DNA of 64,000 bases from Thiocapsa marina 5811 (GTDB lineage: Bacteria; Pseudomonadota; Gammaproteobacteria; Chromatiales; Chromatiaceae): the NCBI RefSeq assembly GCF_000223985.1, contig NZ_AFWV01000002.1, positions 196,501 to 260,500 on the forward strand, written 5' to 3'. The notes under the pieces were generated by a model that was not told the origin of the DNA, searched no databases, and was given only the letters and a program-made list of their open reading frames with translations. The position numbers were made by a program, and so were the translations under genes. Below are positions 43,597 to 53,211 of the stretch, piece after piece. Each line of letters starts with the position of its first letter. Position 1 is the first letter of the stretch.

Positions 43597-43613
43597 CGGC
43601 ATGAAACATGCCG
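43597..43613. terminator. Seven-bp perfect hairpin at the island boundary
   Basis: CGGCATG, loop AAA, CATGCCG. It lies four bases after the small reading frame of repeat copy B and 63 bases past the stop of the minus-strand Hsp70-like gene. No T-run follows. Confidence 0.35.
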
Positions 43614-43675
43614 CATGCGTGACGTCCTTTTGCCGGCGCGGCGCGCCACGCATCTCCGCAAAATAGCCGGTCGGG

Positions 43676-45520
43676 TTATCCCCCGTTGCCGCGCGTGTTG
43701 AAGGCGACGTTCCAATGCTCGTCCGGCGTGTCGACCGGGATCGCCGTCAGCTCCAGGGTGCCGACCTCCGTCACCGTGGCCTGAAGCCGAACCGCGACGA
43801 CCTCGCCAGTCTTGTGAGCCTTCGCGGGCAGCACGGTCTGGATCTCGGCAAGCTCCTCGAGCTCCTCGTCGCGCCACTCCTCGAGCAGCTCGCCGACCTC
43901 GTCCTCGCGCCGGACGCTCGAGCCGAAGAAGCGAAAGCGCACCGGCTCGCCGACCACGAGACCGAACTCCTGCGGCGGGGCGACCGGGTCGGAGCCTTCT
44001 TCCAGACCGAAGGGGACCAAGCAGAGCGCCTGGATCTCGGGCTCCATGCCGGGGATGGCCGGCATGGCGCTTTCAACCCCGACATAGTAGGAGTGCGAGG
44101 TGCCGCCGCGGATGCGCACCCCGCCGTGGCGTCGGACATGGGCATAGAAGGCGGCCCCGCGGGCCACGGCCAGGTCCAGATCGCGTGCGTCCAAGAGCCG
44201 CGCATGGGGCGCGTCCTCGGCGGCCAGCCATTGGTTGAGCACCTCGAGTACGCGCTCCCGGAGGATCGGCGCCTTGAAGACGCCGCCGTTGAAGAGGACG
44301 GCGGTCGGATGCAGGAAGCTCGCGCCGGGCGTTTGGGCGACGAAGCCCTGCAGATCCTCGGTCGCTCCGGTTTGTCGGCCGAGGAAGGCAGCCAGATGGC
44401 GGGTCACGGCCGGATCCTGCGCATAAGGCAGGCCGACCTTGGTGATCGCGCCGCGCGCGCGGCTGGCGGGGCGGCTGTCGGCGCTGACTGCCGGGAAGAA
44501 ACCCTCGATGAGTGTCGATCGAACCTCGTCGCGGGTCAGCTCGGTACGGATGCTGCCGCCGATCAGACGGGAGCCGCGGCTCGGGACCACGACCGGAATG
44601 CTTTCCAGGTCGGGATCTGCGAGCAGTGATTCCTTGGCGATGCGGCAGCCGTGCGTCAGGGCCTGCAGCTGCCAGCGATCCAGCTCCACGCCGGTCTTCG
44701 CCAGCTTCTGTTTCAACAGGTGGGCGAGGGTCAGGTCCATGTTGTCGCCGCCGAGCAGGATGTGCTCGCCGACGGCAACGCGCGTCAGCTCAAGTGCCCC
44801 GTCCTCCTCCGTGACCGCGATCAGCGAGAGGTCCGTGGTCCCCCCGCCGACGTCGACCACCAGGATGATGTCGCCGACCTGCACCTCATGCCGCCAATCG
44901 CCCTTGGTGTCGTTCACCCACGAGTAGAGCGCCGCCTGAGGTTCCTCGAGCAGAACCAGGTGCTCGATGCCGATCGCACGGGCCGCCTCGGCGGTCAGCT
45001 CGCGTGCGGCCGGGTCGAAGGAGGCGGGTACTGTGACCGTGACCTCCTGACGGCTTAGCGGGTCGTAGGGAAACTGCCCGTTCCAGGCATCGCGCAGATG
45101 GGCGAGGTAATGCACGGTGGCATCGAAAGGCGAGATCCTCGGGATCTCGTCCGGTGCGCCGGCCGGCAGGATCGCGGACTTGCGGTCGACGTCCGGATGA
45201 CAGAGCCAGCTCTTGGCGCTCGAGACCAGACGAATCGGCGTTGTGGTGCCTTGGTTGCGGGCCATCTCGCCGCAAATGCGAGTGACATCGGTCTGCCAGG
45301 GCAGGCCCAGATCCGCGGCCTTGAGCTCGTCCGGATGCGGCAGATAGAGACAGGACGGCAGCAGGGGGCGTGCCTCGACGGAGCCGGGCCCGATCAGCTG
45401 CGGGATGGAGACGAGACCCTGGACGATGTTCTCGCCCTCGCTCTTGTCAGAATCCACGAACGAGAGTGCGCAATGGGTCGTCCCCAGATCGATGCCGACG
45501 GCGTAGCGATAGTGGCTCAC
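43676..45520 (-). CDS. Hsp70-family (HscC/DnaK-like) ATPase
   Basis: A 614-residue Hsp70-like protein. Phosphate 1 loop GIDLGTTHCALSFV (9-22), VTVPASFDPAARELTAEAARAIGIEHLVLLEEPQAALYSW, phosphate 2 loop VVDVGGGTTDLSLIAV and the adenosine block FNGGVFKAPILRERVLEVL are in order. The region after about residue 430 does not match the DnaK substrate-binding domain and lid; it is beta-rich with an acidic stretch (EDEVGELLEEWRDEELEELAEI). This subtype is commonly paired with DUF2760 proteins, as here, and its clients are unknown. Start overlaps the DUF2760 stop by ATGA. Confidence 0.9.
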   Translation of the reverse strand: MSHYRYAVGIDLGTTHCALSFVDSDKSEGENIVQGLVSIPQLIGPGSVEARPLLPSCLYLPHPDELKAADLGLPWQTDVTRICGEMARNQGTTTPIRLVSSAKSWLCHPDVDRKSAILPAGAPDEIPRISPFDATVHYLAHLRDAWNGQFPYDPLSRQEVTVTVPASFDPAARELTAEAARAIGIEHLVLLEEPQAALYSWVNDTKGDWRHEVQVGDIILVVDVGGGTTDLSLIAVTEEDGALELTRVAVGEHILLGGDNMDLTLAHLLKQKLAKTGVELDRWQLQALTHGCRIAKESLLADPDLESIPVVVPSRGSRLIGGSIRTELTRDEVRSTLIEGFFPAVSADSRPASRARGAITKVGLPYAQDPAVTRHLAAFLGRQTGATEDLQGFVAQTPGASFLHPTAVLFNGGVFKAPILRERVLEVLNQWLAAEDAPHARLLDARDLDLAVARGAAFYAHVRRHGGVRIRGGTSHSYYVGVESAMPAIPGMEPEIQALCLVPFGLEEGSDPVAPPQEFGLVVGEPVRFRFFGSSVRREDEVGELLEEWRDEELEELAEIQTVLPAKAHKTGEVVAVRLQATVTEVGTLELTAIPVDTPDEHWNVAFNTRGNGG

Positions 45521-46068
45521 AGCTCCACCTCCGCGGCGGCAAGGATGCGCAGGTCATGTCCGCCGGTGGTCTTGGGAAGATCCATCTCCACGACACGCCA
45601 GCCGCGATGCACGAGCGTTCCCTGGAACGGCGGTTCTCCGAGGACGTTGCCGGTCGGTCGGTTGGCGGAGGCGTCGAAACCGGGCGCCAGGGTGACGCGG
45701 CTCCCCTCTGGTTCCTCGCGCACCGGAGCGATCTTCAGATGCGCGTTCAGCACATCCCGACAGCCCTGATGAACGATCCGCGCGGCCGCGCCGATCTCCT
45801 GATCGGAGGCGCCTTTGATGTCTTCTTTCAGGAAGTCCACCAGGCGCCCTTCTTTTTGAAGCAAACCGAGCAGGAGCAAGGCCGAATCAGGCGCCGCGCT
45901 TGCCGGAGGCCGCGCGGCGGGCGCTGCGGGGCGTGCCAAGGCGTGGTCGGTGCCGCCCTCGGCAAGTGCCTCGACGCTGCGTGCGAAGCGCGGATCCTTC
46001 AGGATACGTTTGAAACTGGTGAAGGCGATGAAGGCCCTCCGGAAGAAGGAAGGCGTTGCTGAGCCCAT
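45517..46068 (-). CDS. DUF2760 protein
   Basis: A 183-residue protein: SFFRRAFIAFTSFKRILKDPRFA opens it, then an Ala/Pro linker, then ALLLLGLLQKEGRLVDFLKEDIKGASDQEIGAAARIVHQGCRDVL and VLGEPPFQGTLVHRGWRVVEMDLP, which are the DUF2760 landmarks. The function is unknown; the steady pairing with this Hsp70-like subtype suggests a co-chaperone or client-binding role. The ATG at 46068 has GAGG eight bases upstream. The first gene of a two-gene operon, divergent from the DUF2934 gene across 209 bases. Confidence 0.88.
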   Translation of the reverse strand: MGSATPSFFRRAFIAFTSFKRILKDPRFARSVEALAEGGTDHALARPAAPAARPPASAAPDSALLLLGLLQKEGRLVDFLKEDIKGASDQEIGAAARIVHQGCRDVLNAHLKIAPVREEPEGSRVTLAPGFDASANRPTGNVLGEPPFQGTLVHRGWRVVEMDLPKTTGGHDLRILAAAEVEL

Positions 46069-46277
46069 GGAAGCATCCTCATTACGGCCGATTTGATCAG
46101 TTCGGGCGGCGGGCAATCGCGCGCCGTCCCGAGGTGCGCATGGTACCGCGCCGCTCGCCGTCACTCGACCGCGGATTTCAACGAAACCGCTTGTATACCT
46201 CTCCGACAGCGGCGCGATGGCATAATCGGGGCATCACGAACCGCCCGGATCGGGCGAGACCAGGGGTCCCCAGTCAG

Positions 46278-46556
46278 ATGAATCCGACGAACCGTTCGGC
46301 GTTCCTTACGCCCAGCAGCGACGAGCGACGCAAGATGATCGAGATCGCCGCCTACTATCTCGCCGAATGTCGCGGCTTTGCACCCGGTGGAGCGGAAGCC
46401 GATTGGCTGTGTGCCGAGCAAGCCATCAACGCCATCATCGCCGACAGACGCGCCGACCGCACCGATGGCGCTTCGGCGCATCGCGGAGGGCATCCCGACG
46501 ATGTGGTGGAAGGGATTCGCAACGCCCTCAAGCTGAGCGGCGGGTTGTCCGGCTGA
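46278..46556 (+). CDS. DUF2934 protein
   Basis: A 92-residue protein with the DUF2934 core EIAAYYLAECRGFAPGGAEADWLCAEQAI, an approximately 40-residue helical module common in proteobacteria that often begins with IA..AY..AE.RGF..G....DW. Its function is not established; it is tied to stress or DNA-associated proteins in some genomes. The ATG at 46278 was chosen over the much longer upstream frame, which overlaps the divergent gene and lacks likeness. The remaining C-terminal 40 residues are charged. Confidence 0.75.
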   Translation: MNPTNRSAFLTPSSDERRKMIEIAAYYLAECRGFAPGGAEADWLCAEQAINAIIADRRADRTDGASAHRGGHPDDVVEGIRNALKLSGGLSG

Positions 46557-46631
46557 CCTGCACCAGGGGCGGAGCAGGAATGAGCCGGCTGGTCCGGCGA
46601 CGTCGAATCCCCGTTTGACCGAGCGACGGCC

Positions 46632-46658
46632 AAAAAAAAAGCGCGACGGGCGTCGCGC
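46632..46658 (-). terminator. Intrinsic terminator on the minus strand
   Basis: On the minus strand GCGCGAC, loop GCCC, GTCGCGC is followed directly by nine T residues (plus-strand A-run 46632-46640). It is the clearest intrinsic terminator in the window. No minus-strand protein gene feeds into it; all genes between 46278 and 54243 are on the plus strand. Confidence 0.8.
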
Positions 46659-46751
46659 TCGGAAGTTACCACCAAAGGAGGATGGAGGAGTGCACCGAAG
46701 CGCGAAGCTTCAGTACATCACCAGTTTCTTATTTACCGTTTCTCTTGTCAA
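46659..46751 (-). ncRNA. Candidate small RNA ending at the intrinsic terminator
   Basis: Read on the minus strand from about 46745, the sequence has a small hairpin (GAAGC / GCTTC near 46698-46712), then a single-stranded CTCCTCCATCCTCCTTT (two CCTCC anti-Shine-Dalgarno-like motifs), then the terminator. A perfect TTGACA lies at 46751-46746, but no convincing -10 box is seen at standard spacing. An alternative is a short peptide gene ending in DKRNGK on the same strand. Evidence is structural only. Confidence 0.3.
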
Positions 46752-46925
46752 GCCATTCTTGAAGGGTCGCCAAGCCGATCCGAAATCCCGATTTGCGCGC
46801 AAGGCTATTGCGGGATTGGTCTCGCCCCCAATTGTCCGGTCCGGGAGGGGCCGAAACGGGTGATGATTTCACAAGGCCTCGGAGCGCTACGGCGCGGTGA
46901 CGAAGCACAGCTGGAGCGAAGAGAG

Positions 46926-47462
46926 ATGGCGATTGAAACAGCGACACTCGGCGGTGGGTGTTTTTGGTGTCTGGAGGCGGCCTTCCAGGGGCTCGAAGGC
47001 GTGCAGTCCGTCGTCTCCGGATATGCCGGAGGCGCCGGTGCTCAGCCGACGTACCATCAGGTCTGCACGGGCACGACCGGCCATGCCGAGGTGGTCGAGA
47101 TCGGTTTCGACACGACGCGGATCGACTTTGAAACACTCCTCGAGGTCTTCTTCACGATCCACGACCCGACGACCCTGAACCGGCAAGGCGCCGATGTCGG
47201 CAGCCAGTACCGCTCGGTGATCTTTTATCAATCCGATGCGCAGCGCGAGATCGCCGAACGGGTGATCGCGCGGCTGAACGCCGAGGGCGTGTGGCCCGAA
47301 CCCATCGTCACGCAGGTTCAGCCTGCCCCGACCTTCTACCCGGCCGAGGCATATCATCAGGATTACTACCGCCGTAACCCGAGCCAGGGCTACTGCCGGG
47401 TCGTCATCTCGCCCAAGCTCGCCAAGCTCAGGGCGCATCATGCGGCACTTCTGGCCGAGTGA
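46926..47462 (+). CDS. msrA: Peptide-methionine (S)-S-oxide reductase MsrA
   Basis: A 178-residue MsrA. The catalytic motif GCFWC (11-15) with Cys12 is followed by SGYAGG, HAEVVEIGFD, FFTIHDPTTLNRQGADVGSQYRSVIFY and AEAYHQDYYRRNPSQGYCR, where the second Cys acts in recycling. It reduces methionine-S-sulfoxide in proteins at the cost of thioredoxin, a repair of oxidative damage. Start at 46926 lies after GAGCGAAGAGAG; an upstream in-frame ATG at 46860 gives a non-conserved leader. The phosphatase gene follows within 42 bases. Confidence 0.95.
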   Translation: MAIETATLGGGCFWCLEAAFQGLEGVQSVVSGYAGGAGAQPTYHQVCTGTTGHAEVVEIGFDTTRIDFETLLEVFFTIHDPTTLNRQGADVGSQYRSVIFYQSDAQREIAERVIARLNAEGVWPEPIVTQVQPAPTFYPAEAYHQDYYRRNPSQGYCRVVISPKLAKLRAHHAALLAE

Positions 47463-47503
47463 TCCCGGTCGACGAATCGGCGCGGTCGGCGCAGGATAGA
47501 GCG

Positions 47504-48217
47504 ATGCCCGCTCGCCCCATTCGACTCATCACACTCGACCTGGACGATACCGTCTGGCCCTGCGTGCCCGTGATTCAGGCCGCCGAGGAGGCCTTTCACG
47601 CTTGGCTGCATCGGCATGCCCCGCGTCTGGCCGAGGCCCACGATCTGGCGAGCATGCGCCGTCACCGTCGCGAGCTGATGGACGCCATGCCCGAGATCGC
47701 GCATGACCTGGGCCAGATCCGTCGCCGCTCGCTGGCCATGCTGTTGGAGTCGTTCGACTACGCGGTCGGGCTCGCCGAGGAGGCGATGGCGCTGTTCGAC
47801 GAGCATCGCAATCGCGTCGAGCCCTTCGATGACGTCTCCTCGGCGCTCCGAACACTGTCGGAGCGTTACCGCTTGGTCTCGCTCACCAACGGCACCGCCA
47901 ACCCCGAGGCGACACCCCTGCGCGGGCTGTTCGAGCGCAGCATCACGGCCGCCGATGCCGGTGCTGCGAAGCCCCATCCGGCGCTCTTCGTTCTCGCACT
48001 CCAGCATGCAGGCTGTGCACCCGGCGAGTGCCTGCACCTCGGGGACGATCCCTGGATGGATGTCGAAGGGGCTCGGGCGGTCGGGATGACCGCGGTCTGG
48101 GTCAATCGCTACGGGCGGACCTGGCCCGACGAGCTGGCGCCGCCGACCCTGACGGTAAGCACGCTTCATCAACTCCTGGAATGGCTCGACGCCGAGCCGC
48201 AGCGCGACCCGAGGTAA
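47504..48217 (+). CDS. yigB: YigB-like HAD phosphatase
   Basis: A 237-residue HAD hydrolase. Motif I DLDDTVWP carries the nucleophile Asp, motif II is SLTNGTAN, motif III has the Lys in AAKPHPALF, and motif IV is LHLGDDPWMDVEGARAVGM. Overall order resembles E. coli YigB, which dephosphorylates the riboflavin precursor 5-amino-6-ribitylamino-uracil phosphate and FMN. Substrate here is inferred. Start at 47504 has AGGA nine bases upstream; a GTG at 47459 overlapping msrA is possible. Only 6 bases separate the stop from tgt. Confidence 0.85.
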   Translation: MPARPIRLITLDLDDTVWPCVPVIQAAEEAFHAWLHRHAPRLAEAHDLASMRRHRRELMDAMPEIAHDLGQIRRRSLAMLLESFDYAVGLAEEAMALFDEHRNRVEPFDDVSSALRTLSERYRLVSLTNGTANPEATPLRGLFERSITAADAGAAKPHPALFVLALQHAGCAPGECLHLGDDPWMDVEGARAVGMTAVWVNRYGRTWPDELAPPTLTVSTLHQLLEWLDAEPQRDPR

Positions 48218-49333
<1,116 letters not shown>

Positions 49334-49554
49334 TCCAAGACGCGTCCTTCCGAGGCCAAGGTTCGCCGCGACGTCGGGCCGATCTCGAAACCAGGCCCGT
49401 CGCGATCGACGCGTCTTGCGCGACGCTGCAACTTCCTCCGCGCTATGCCATAATTCGGCGCCGAGTTTTCCGGAGGTTGTGCGGCCTTTTCGGCCCCGTC
49501 CTCGTCCTAAACCGCCGGATCGCAACCGAGCGATCCCCAGACCATAGGCACTGA

Positions 49555-49890
49555 ATGATGAGCTTCCTGATCTCCGATGCCGTCGCCCAAGGCGAGGCCG
49601 CCGCCGGTGCGGGTGACCCCTTTCTGGCACTTCTCCCGTTGGTGTTGTTTGCTGTCGTCTTCTACTTTCTCCTGATCCGCCCGCAGTCCAAGCGCCAGAA
49701 GGAGCACCGCAAGATGGTGGAGTCCTTGGCCAAGGGTGACGAGGTCGTCACCATCGGCGGGATTGCCGGCCGCATCGCCGAAATCGGAGACAATTTCGCG
49801 CTTCTGGACATCGCCGACGGCGTCGCGGTGAAGGTCCGGCGCAGTGCGGTCGAGTCCGTGATGCCGAAAGGGACGCTGAAAGACCTGTAA
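49555..49890 (+). CDS. yajC: Sec translocon accessory protein YajC
   Basis: A 111-residue protein with one membrane helix (FLALLPLVLFAVVFYFLLIRPQSKRQKEH) and the KGDEVVTIGGIAGRI segment typical of YajC. It joins SecDF and YidC as part of the holotranslocon in the inner membrane. Two adjacent ATGs (49555, 49558) could serve as start. It lies 221 bases after tgt, a stretch without recognised gene. Confidence 0.95.
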   Translation: MMSFLISDAVAQGEAAAGAGDPFLALLPLVLFAVVFYFLLIRPQSKRQKEHRKMVESLAKGDEVVTIGGIAGRIAEIGDNFALLDIADGVAVKVRRSAVESVMPKGTLKDL

Positions 49891-49910
49891 ATCCTTCGCC
49901 CGCACCTCGG

Positions 49911-49933
49911 CCGCGGCGCCTCGGGCGCCGCGG
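49911..49933 (+). terminator. Perfect 10-bp GC hairpin between yajC and secD
   Basis: CCGCGGCGCC, loop TCG, GGCGCCGCGG, 20 bases after the yajC stop and about 105 before the secD start. It is not followed by T-rich sequence, so partial termination or 3' end protection is more likely than full termination. Confidence 0.55.
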
Positions 49934-50037
49934 CGTCTTGGCCGGAGTCCTCCGGCTCAGGGCGCGGGCGCCCTCCTTGGCGCCGGCCGATGTCCGGTCC
50001 ATCCCCGATCGCGCCCGCTGTTGCGACTGGAATTGCA

Positions 50038-51894
50038 ATGAACCAATATCCCTTGTGGAAGAATCTCCTGATCCTGGGCGTCATCCTCGGCGCCTTGCTC
50101 CTTGCGGTTCCGAACCTATTCTCTCAGGACCCGTCGATCGAGATCACCGCGGCGCGTGGCTCCGAGGTGACCGAGGCCAGTCTTGCCGAGGTGCGTGCCG
50201 CGCTCGAAACCGCCGATGTCCCCGTGAAGGACATCGAGACGCGCGAGGGCGGCAAGCTGCTGGTGCGTTTCGCCTCCTCGGGCGCTCAGCTGGCGGGGCA
50301 GGATGCGATCGAGCGGGCCCTCTCGGAGCGTTACCGCACCGCGCTGACCTTGTCGGCAGACCTGCCCGGCTGGGTGCGGTTTCTCGGCCTCAACCCCATG
50401 TCGATGGGTCTGGATCTGCGCGGCGGCATCCATGTCGTGATCGACGTGGACATGGAGGCGGCTCTGGACCAGGCGCTCGAGCGCTATGTCGGCGACATCC
50501 GCACCGAGCTGCGTGACCGCAAGATCCGCTACCTCACCGTTGCACGCGAGGGTTCGCGCATCCTGATCAAGTTCAACGATGCGGCGATGCGCGACGATGC
50601 TCAGCGGGCGCTGAACAACGAGTTCCGGGATCTCGACATCCAACCCCTCGACGAAGGCGGCGATTTCGTCATCGCTGCGAGCCTGCCCCCGGCCCAGCAA
50701 GAGGAGGTCCGCTCCTTCGCGCTGCAGCAGAACATCACGACCCTGCGCAACCGCGTGAATGCGCTCGGTGTCGCGGAGCCCAGCATTGCCCGGCAGGGCG
50801 ATCGCCGCATCGTGGTCCAATTGCCGGGCGCGCAGGACCCCGGGCGCCTGAAAGAGCTGCTGGGCGCGACCGCGACGCTCGAATATCGCCTCGTCGATAC
50901 CGAGCACAGCGTCGCCGATGCCCTCGATGGCCGTGTTCCGGTCGGCAGCCGGCTCTATCGCGAGCGCGACGGCACGCCGATCCTGCTCAATCGTCGGGTC
51001 ATCGTGACCGGCGATCAGATCACCGATGCCTCCGCCGGCTTCGACAGCCAGAGCGGGAGTCCCGCGGTCTTCGTGAACCTGGACGGGCAGGGCGCCCGGC
51101 GCATGCGGGATGTCACGACCGAGAACGTCGGCAAGCCGATGGCCGTGGTCTTTATCGAGAACGTGACCACCACCGAGGTTGTCGACGGGGAGGCGGTCAA
51201 GCGAACCCGCAAGGTCGAGGAGGTCATCAGCGTCGCGACCATTCGCGAGCCCTTCGGGCGCCGTTTCCAGACCACCGGATTGGACAGCAGCAACGAGGCG
51301 CACAATCTGGCGCTGTTGTTGCGCTCGGGCGCCTTGGCGGCCCCGATCCAGATCGTCGAGGAACGCACCATCGGTCCCAGCCTCGGACAGGACAACATCG
51401 ACCAGGGCTTTCTGTCGGTCATGATCGGTCTCGGGCTGGTATTGGTCTTCATGGCGCTCTACTACCGCGTCTTCGGGCTGGTCGCGAACGTCGTCCTGGT
51501 GGTGAATCTCGTGATGATCGTCGCGATCCTCTCGATGCTCCAGGCCACGCTGACCTTGCCCGGGATCGCCGGCATCGTGCTGACCGTTGGCATGGCGGTC
51601 GATGCAAACGTTCTGATTTACGAGCGAATACGCGAGGAGATCCGCAACGGCAGCACGCCCCAGGCGAGCATCCACGCCGGATTCGACAAGGCGCTATCGA
51701 CCATCGTCGATGCGAACGTCACGACACTCATTGCGGCCGTCGTGCTCTTTAGCTTCGGCACCGGACCGATCAAGGGGTTTGCCGTCACGCTCTTCATCGG
51801 GATTCTGACCTCGATGTTCACGGCAATCTTCGGGTCTCGCGCAGTTATCAATCTGATCTACGGCGGCCGGCGCGTGAAGAAGTTGGCGATTTGA
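50038..51894 (+). CDS. secD: Protein translocase subunit SecD
   Basis: A 618-residue RND-type protein: an N-terminal helix (LLILGVILGALLLAVPNLF), a large periplasmic region including MSMGLDLRGGIHVVIDVDME, and the C-terminal membrane block SLGQDNIDQGFLSVMIGLGLVLVFMALYYR, LPGIAGIVLTVGMAVDANVLIYERIREE and DANVTTLIAAVVLF. It drives late steps of protein translocation with the proton-motive force, with SecF and YajC. The ATG at 50038 fits the family N terminus (MNQYPLWKNL). Confidence 0.97.
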   Translation: MNQYPLWKNLLILGVILGALLLAVPNLFSQDPSIEITAARGSEVTEASLAEVRAALETADVPVKDIETREGGKLLVRFASSGAQLAGQDAIERALSERYRTALTLSADLPGWVRFLGLNPMSMGLDLRGGIHVVIDVDMEAALDQALERYVGDIRTELRDRKIRYLTVAREGSRILIKFNDAAMRDDAQRALNNEFRDLDIQPLDEGGDFVIAASLPPAQQEEVRSFALQQNITTLRNRVNALGVAEPSIARQGDRRIVVQLPGAQDPGRLKELLGATATLEYRLVDTEHSVADALDGRVPVGSRLYRERDGTPILLNRRVIVTGDQITDASAGFDSQSGSPAVFVNLDGQGARRMRDVTTENVGKPMAVVFIENVTTTEVVDGEAVKRTRKVEEVISVATIREPFGRRFQTTGLDSSNEAHNLALLLRSGALAAPIQIVEERTIGPSLGQDNIDQGFLSVMIGLGLVLVFMALYYRVFGLVANVVLVVNLVMIVAILSMLQATLTLPGIAGIVLTVGMAVDANVLIYERIREEIRNGSTPQASIHAGFDKALSTIVDANVTTLIAAVVLFSFGTGPIKGFAVTLFIGILTSMFTAIFGSRAVINLIYGGRRVKKLAI

Positions 51895-52010
51895 ACCGCG
51901 CTCTCGGGTGGCGCTCGATACCCCGGTGCCTGGTGCGCCGTCGAGGCCGCCCGAGGTCTCGACGTCGCGCGGTTCAAGTGAAAACGGGATAAAGACTTCA
52001 ATCGTGTTTC

Positions 52011-52129
52011 TCTCCGAAGCTCGGAGATGAATTTCTAGCGGATTTCACGCTGAATCGGTGCAGGCCGCGCCGAACGCGATTGAACCAATGACGATCTCAA
52101 TTCAGGGCGCTCGATGTCCAGAGCGCCCT
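52011..52129 (+). promoter_or_regulatory. Two perfect hairpins in the secD-secF interval
   Basis: First TCTCCGA, AGC, TCGGAGA (52011-52027). Second AGGGCGCTC, loop GATGTCCA, GAGCGCCCT (52104-52129), ending 17 bases before the secF ATG. The 252-base secD-secF gap is longer than usual for this pair. They may act as processing sites, attenuator or leader structures; no T-run follows either. Confidence 0.5.
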
Positions 52130-52146
52130 AAACCAAGGGCGATTCG

Positions 52147-53097
52147 ATGAGAGACCTGAGTGTCATCAATGAGCTGAATATCGATTTCATGGGTATTCGC
52201 CGCCCCGCGGTGATCTTATCCGGGGTCGTGCTGCTGCTGTGTATATTGGCCATGGTGATCCGTGGCTTCAATCTCGGATTGGACTTCACCGGTGGCACCG
52301 TCCTCGAGGTGGGATACCAAAATCCGGCCGAGCTCAGCGATGTCCGAACGGCACTCGAGGCGAAGGGCTTCACGGGTGCAACCGTCCAGCACTTCGGCAC
52401 GCGCAGCGACGTCTTGATTCGTCTGGCCCCGGAGGCAGGCGAGGAGGCGAGTGCTGAGCTGAGCGACAGTGTGTTTCAGGCATTGAGCGAGGCGGTCGGG
52501 GGGCAGGTCGAGCTGCGTCGCGTCGAGTTCGTCGGGCCTCAGGTCGGCGAGGAGCTTCGCGAGCAGGGCGGACTCGCGGTCCTCTTCGCGCTGATCGGTA
52601 TCCTGGTCTATGTCGCCTTGCGCTTCGAGTGGCGCTTCGCGGTGGGTGCGGTCGTTGCCATTGTGCACGACGTCATCTTCACTGTCGGGATGTTTGCACT
52701 CTTTCAGATCCCCTTCGATCTGACCGTCCTGGCCGCCGTGCTCGCGGTCATTGGCTACTCACTGAACGACACCATCGTCATCTTCGACCGCATCCGCGAG
52801 AATTTCCGCCGGATGCGCAAGGGAACGGTCATCGACATCACAAACGTCTCGATCAACCAAACCTTGTCGCGGACCGTGGTGACCTCGGGGACCACCCTGC
52901 TCGTGCTCATCGCGCTCTATATCTTCGGCGGCGAGGCGCTCAATGGTTTCTCGCTGGCGCTCATCATCGGCGTCGTCGTCGGTACCTATTCAACCATCTT
53001 CGTGGCCACAGCCGCGGTGATCCTACTCGGCGTGAGTCGCGCCGATCTCCTTCCGGTTCCCAAGGAGGGTGCCGAGGCCGGCAGCAGCCTGCCCTAG
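52147..53097 (+). CDS. secF: Protein translocase subunit SecF
   Basis: A 316-residue RND-type protein with six membrane helices. FNLGLDFTGGTVLEVG is the conserved N-terminal block, LAVLFALIGILVYVALRFEWRFAVGAVVAIVHDV and YSLNDTIVIFDRIRENFRRM hold the conserved functional segments, and TLSRTVVTSGTTLLVLIALYIFGGEALNGF the C-terminal ones. It partners SecD in using the proton gradient to complete translocation. Length is normal. Confidence 0.97.
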   Translation: MRDLSVINELNIDFMGIRRPAVILSGVVLLLCILAMVIRGFNLGLDFTGGTVLEVGYQNPAELSDVRTALEAKGFTGATVQHFGTRSDVLIRLAPEAGEEASAELSDSVFQALSEAVGGQVELRRVEFVGPQVGEELREQGGLAVLFALIGILVYVALRFEWRFAVGAVVAIVHDVIFTVGMFALFQIPFDLTVLAAVLAVIGYSLNDTIVIFDRIRENFRRMRKGTVIDITNVSINQTLSRTVVTSGTTLLVLIALYIFGGEALNGFSLALIIGVVVGTYSTIFVATAAVILLGVSRADLLPVPKEGAEAGSSLP

Positions 53098-53211
53098 CCA
53101 CGCGGCGACGTGGCGCGGCAAGCGCAACTCGCGATACCGGTTGTCGCCCCGCATGCCGGGCGGGTCGCGACCGTCGTCATGAGCAGTTCTTCTTTCGCGA
53201 GGTGAGCTCAT

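Noticed and set aside
46191-46226. TTGTAT and CATAAT as a promoter for the DUF2934 gene
   Set aside because: The spacing of 24 bases is too long for a sigma-70 promoter and the -35 match is weak.
46615-46863. Plus-strand frame after a strong AAAGGAGG sequence
   Set aside because: The purine-rich sequence is explained as the complement of the CCTCC motifs in the candidate small RNA; the frame itself shows no likeness and a random-looking tail.
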